DNA of 64,000 nt from NCBI GenBank assembly GCA_023432405.1, contig JAEYUQ010000016.1:1-64000 (forward strand). Direction: 5' to 3'. This DNA comes from Actinomycetes bacterium (GTDB lineage: Bacteria; Actinomycetota; Actinomycetes; Mycobacteriales; Mycobacteriaceae). The position numbers and the translations under genes were made by a program. Under the pieces are notes generated by a model. That model did not search any database, was not told where the DNA came from, and was given only the letters and a program-made list of their open reading frames with translations. Positions 61,504-64,000 of this stretch are shown here, piece after piece (the first letter of the stretch is position 1; each line of letters opens with the position of its first letter).

Positions 61504-64000
61504 GTGCCACAGAACCGCAGCAGTGTTCCATCCCCGGCCAAGCTAGGACTTTACGGATCTCACGCCCTGGAGGATCTTGTTGAGCTGGGATGGACCGTGC
61601 CAGAACGGGAAGATACTCTGTGGACTCTCAGCGCTGCCGGGGACCCGGATCTCGCTCTCAATGGACTCATACGTCTTACCCGAGCCCTCACAGAAAAGTC
61701 ATCTACCGCGCGAGATCAACTGCTGGAGACCATCCACCAAGATCCCTCTTTTGCTATTCGTCTCTTCGCTCTCTTGGGAGGCTCAACTCTTCTCAGCGAC
61801 CACCTCATCGCCCATCCTGACCTGTGGACTACTCTTCAAGAACCTCTCCCCACCGTTGAAGAGATGTATCAGCATATGCTCACAAGTGTTGGCTCTCAGC
61901 CTGCTGAGGTGGATGTGCCGCCAGAAATCAAAGATCGCGGTGCTGACACGGCGTCGCCAAGTCTTACTACTCCCGGAACTTATCGAGCATCTCTCACAGG
62001 TACTCCGGCTGTGCAGAGTATGCAGGTGGTCTACCGCACGCTCATCATGCGCATTGCTGCCTACGATCTTGCAGGCACCTATTCCCAAACCTTTGGCACC
62101 ACTCGCCCCCAAGAGATTCCAGTGATGACGGTCACGGGGTTGCTGACCTCCCTTGCCGACGCCGCTTTGACTGCGGCATTGTCAGTGGCGGTGGCAACGG
62201 TTTATCCCGAGACTCCAGTGGACACTCGGTTATCCGTTATCGCAATGGGCAAGTGTGGCGCTCGTGAGCTGAACTACATCTCAGATGTTGATGTTGTGTT
62301 CGTTGCGGAACCATCCTCAGCCAAAGCCACCCGACTGGCCGGTGAATTCAACCGCATCGCCTCCACCACCTTTTTTGAAGTTGATGCGGCACTGCGCCCT
62401 GAAGGCAAACACGGTGCCTTGGTTCGAACTCTGGATAGCCACCTGGCCTACTACAAGAAATGGGCCCATACGTGGGAGTTTCAAGCACTCTTGAAAGCCC
62501 GCCCCATGACTGGCTATGTGCCTTTAGGGGAGGCATATTGCCAACAGCTGTCTCCGCTGGTGTGGGAGGCTAGCCAACGTGAATCCTTTGTCGATGATGT
62601 TCAAGCGATGCGCCGCCGAGTGGTGGAGAATGTTCCGAAAGAGTTGAAGAATCGTGAACTCAAACTTGGAGACGGCGGTCTTCGGGATGTCGAGTTTGCT
62701 GTCCAGCTTCTGCAAATGGTGCATGGCAGATCCGATGAGCGTCTTCGCGTAGCTTCCACAATGACTGCTCTCCACGCCTTAGTGGTGGGTGGTTACGTAG
62801 GGCGAGACGATGGCCAAGCGCTCATTGTCGCCTACGAGTTTCTTCGGCTTCTGGAACATAGACTTCAGCTTCAGCGGTTACGACGCACCCACGTTCTGCC
62901 ACCTGAAGACGACGCAGAGGCGCTGCAGTGGTTGGCCAAGACCTCCGGTTTTTTCTCTGATTCTCAGGCTTCTGCCACGAAGAAGTTACGTACCACCCTC
63001 AGAGAGGTGCGCAAGACCGTCCATTCTTTACACCGGAGGTTGTTCTATCGGCCACTGTTGAATTCAGTGGTCACCAAGTCCGTGGATGAGTTGAGACTGA
63101 GTCCTGACGCAGCCCGTCTGCAACTTGCGGCCTTGGGGTATAGGTATCCGGATCGGGCCTTTGAGCATCTTCAGGCGTTGGCTTCGGCAGGCAAGCGGAA
63201 GCAAAAAATTCAGGCTATGCTGCTACCGACGCTGTTGGAGTGGCTTGCTGATACGTCTGATCCGGATGCCGGATTACTGAATTACAGGAAGCTGTCAGAT
63301 GCGGCGAATGATCGCAACTGGTTCCTTCGGATGTTGAGAGATGAGGGGGTGGTAGGGCAAAGGCTCATGCACGTGCTGGGCTCCTCGCAGTTTACTGCGG
63401 ATCTCATCATCTCAGCTCCCGATATTGTGCGTAGTTTTGGCGACGGTGCCACCGGCCCCAAACTGTTGGAACCGGATTCCCGAACGGTGGCCAAATCCCT
63501 TATTACAGCGGCAGGTAGGTATCCCAAGGCAGAACGTGCCATAGCCGTGGCCAGGGCATTGCGACGCACAGAACTAGCTCGGATTTCTTCATGCTTCCTG
63601 TTAAACATGATGGACACCAGGGAGGTCTGTGAAGCGCTGACTGCTATTTGGGAGGCAGTGCTGGAAGCGGCCTTGCAGGCAGAGATTCGGGATAATCTTG
63701 CCACTCATGGCATTGACCAACCTTTAGCCCGCATTTCCATCATTGGTATGGGACGTTTAGGAGGCAGGGAACTGAGTTTCCGTTCCGATGCTGATGTTCT
63801 CTTCGTCTGCGAACCCGCTGAGGGGGTGGAGGAGTCTGAAGCGGTGCGGTGGGTGATTGGGGTCTGTGACTCCTTGCGCTCTCGTTTGGGTAAGCCCTCG
63901 GGTGATCCCCCCTTGGACATTGATCTTGGATTGCGTCCGGAGGGCAGAAGCGGCCCAAGTGTCCGAACTGTGGATTCCTATGCCACCTACTACCAGCGGT
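61504..64000 (+). CDS. glnE: Glutamine synthetase adenylyltransferase/deadenylase GlnE (3' end outside window)
   Basis: A GTG at 61504 starts a frame that is open to the end of the window (832 codons seen of about 1,000). The deadenylase half has SVIAMGKCGARELNYISDVDVVF and DAALRPEGKHGALV; the adenylylation half starts with SIIGMGRLGGRELSFRSDADVLF and DIDLGLRPEGRSGPS. The protein controls glutamine synthetase (the adenylylated type, not GlnA2) according to nitrogen supply. Gene order glnA2-glnE is the same as in mycobacteria. The last catalytic part is cut off. Confidence 0.95.
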   Translation, partial: MPQNRSSVPSPAKLGLYGSHALEDLVELGWTVPEREDTLWTLSAAGDPDLALNGLIRLTRALTEKSSTARDQLLETIHQDPSFAIRLFALLGGSTLLSDHLIAHPDLWTTLQEPLPTVEEMYQHMLTSVGSQPAEVDVPPEIKDRGADTASPSLTTPGTYRASLTGTPAVQSMQVVYRTLIMRIAAYDLAGTYSQTFGTTRPQEIPVMTVTGLLTSLADAALTAALSVAVATVYPETPVDTRLSVIAMGKCGARELNYISDVDVVFVAEPSSAKATRLAGEFNRIASTTFFEVDAALRPEGKHGALVRTLDSHLAYYKKWAHTWEFQALLKARPMTGYVPLGEAYCQQLSPLVWEASQRESFVDDVQAMRRRVVENVPKELKNRELKLGDGGLRDVEFAVQLLQMVHGRSDERLRVASTMTALHALVVGGYVGRDDGQALIVAYEFLRLLEHRLQLQRLRRTHVLPPEDDAEALQWLAKTSGFFSDSQASATKKLRTTLREVRKTVHSLHRRLFYRPLLNSVVTKSVDELRLSPDAARLQLAALGYRYPDRAFEHLQALASAGKRKQKIQAMLLPTLLEWLADTSDPDAGLLNYRKLSDAANDRNWFLRMLRDEGVVGQRLMHVLGSSQFTADLIISAPDIVRSFGDGATGPKLLEPDSRTVAKSLITAAGRYPKAERAIAVARALRRTELARISSCFLLNMMDTREVCEALTAIWEAVLEAALQAEIRDNLATHGIDQPLARISIIGMGRLGGRELSFRSDADVLFVCEPAEGVEESEAVRWVIGVCDSLRSRLGKPSGDPPLDIDLGLRPEGRSGPSVRTVDSYATYYQR

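Overview
The window looks like a chromosomal segment of a small-genome Corynebacteriales/Mycobacteriales bacterium of moderate GC content. Evidence: an actinobacterial inositol-1-phosphate synthase (ino1), the smtB-zur block beside glyS as in mycobacteria, a fused RNase H/phosphoglycerate-mutase-like protein next to an actinobacterial RNase P RNA, a DUF3052 protein, CYTH-CHAD, and an adjacent glnA2-glnE pair. An EspC/PPE-like secreted protein also fits. A Lawsonella-like or corynebacterial host is my guess from gene content, not a proven assignment.

Layout. 1-2.0 kb: the 3' end of a prolyl aminopeptidase, then an AT-rich island with a (possibly frameshifted) secreted DUF6973-like protein and a small membrane protein. 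2.1-8.3 kb: a minus-strand peptide ABC transporter operon with four-base overlaps, preceded by brnQ. 8.6-14.9 kb: a lipoprotein, a long untranslated leader and the EspC/PPE-like protein, idi, a maltokinase-like protein, a carboxylesterase and two tiny membrane proteins. 15.1-18.2 kb: a DUF2975/Xre pair under a promoter loaded with three operator-like repeats, then malQ. 18.3-31.5 kb: a dense plus-strand core block, fadD15-like, unknown, hemW, hrcA, dnaJ, rsmE, phoH, ybeY, corC-like, era, recO, uppS, VIT1-like. 31.5-34.8 kb: metal regulators zur and smtB divergent from glyS. 34.8-35.6 kb: an IS3 transposase graveyard with an AT-rich membrane gene.

35.7-44.2 kb: TPM-domain protein, dgt, secreted RNase, dnaG, a YtxH-like protein, pyrimidine-dimer glycosylase-like protein, TspO and an MFS transporter next to deoD. 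45-52 kb: three tRNAs (Asn, CAU anticodon, Val), a large 5'-nucleotidase-like lipoprotein, a TRIC-like channel, ino1, an acyl carrier protein, a serine hydrolase and DUF3052. 52-64 kb: SURF1, NIF3-like, zinc-ribbon coiled-coil protein, RNase H/phosphatase fusion, rnpB, a degenerate galactokinase-like GHMP protein, CYTH-CHAD, glnA2 and the 5' part of glnE.

The most unusual signal is not a gene. A 12-bp motif, CTTNNCGACGYC, occurs about 25 times on both strands, in several reading frames, antisense to genes and in at least four intergenic sites, where composition predicts less than one. It behaves like an uptake-sequence, nucleoid or methylation motif. Other points of interest are a DnaG lacking three of four zinc ligands, the rnpB P1 stem that supplies the stop codons of both flanking genes, the GHMP protein with altered catalytic motifs, and the structured leader before the EspC/PPE-like gene.
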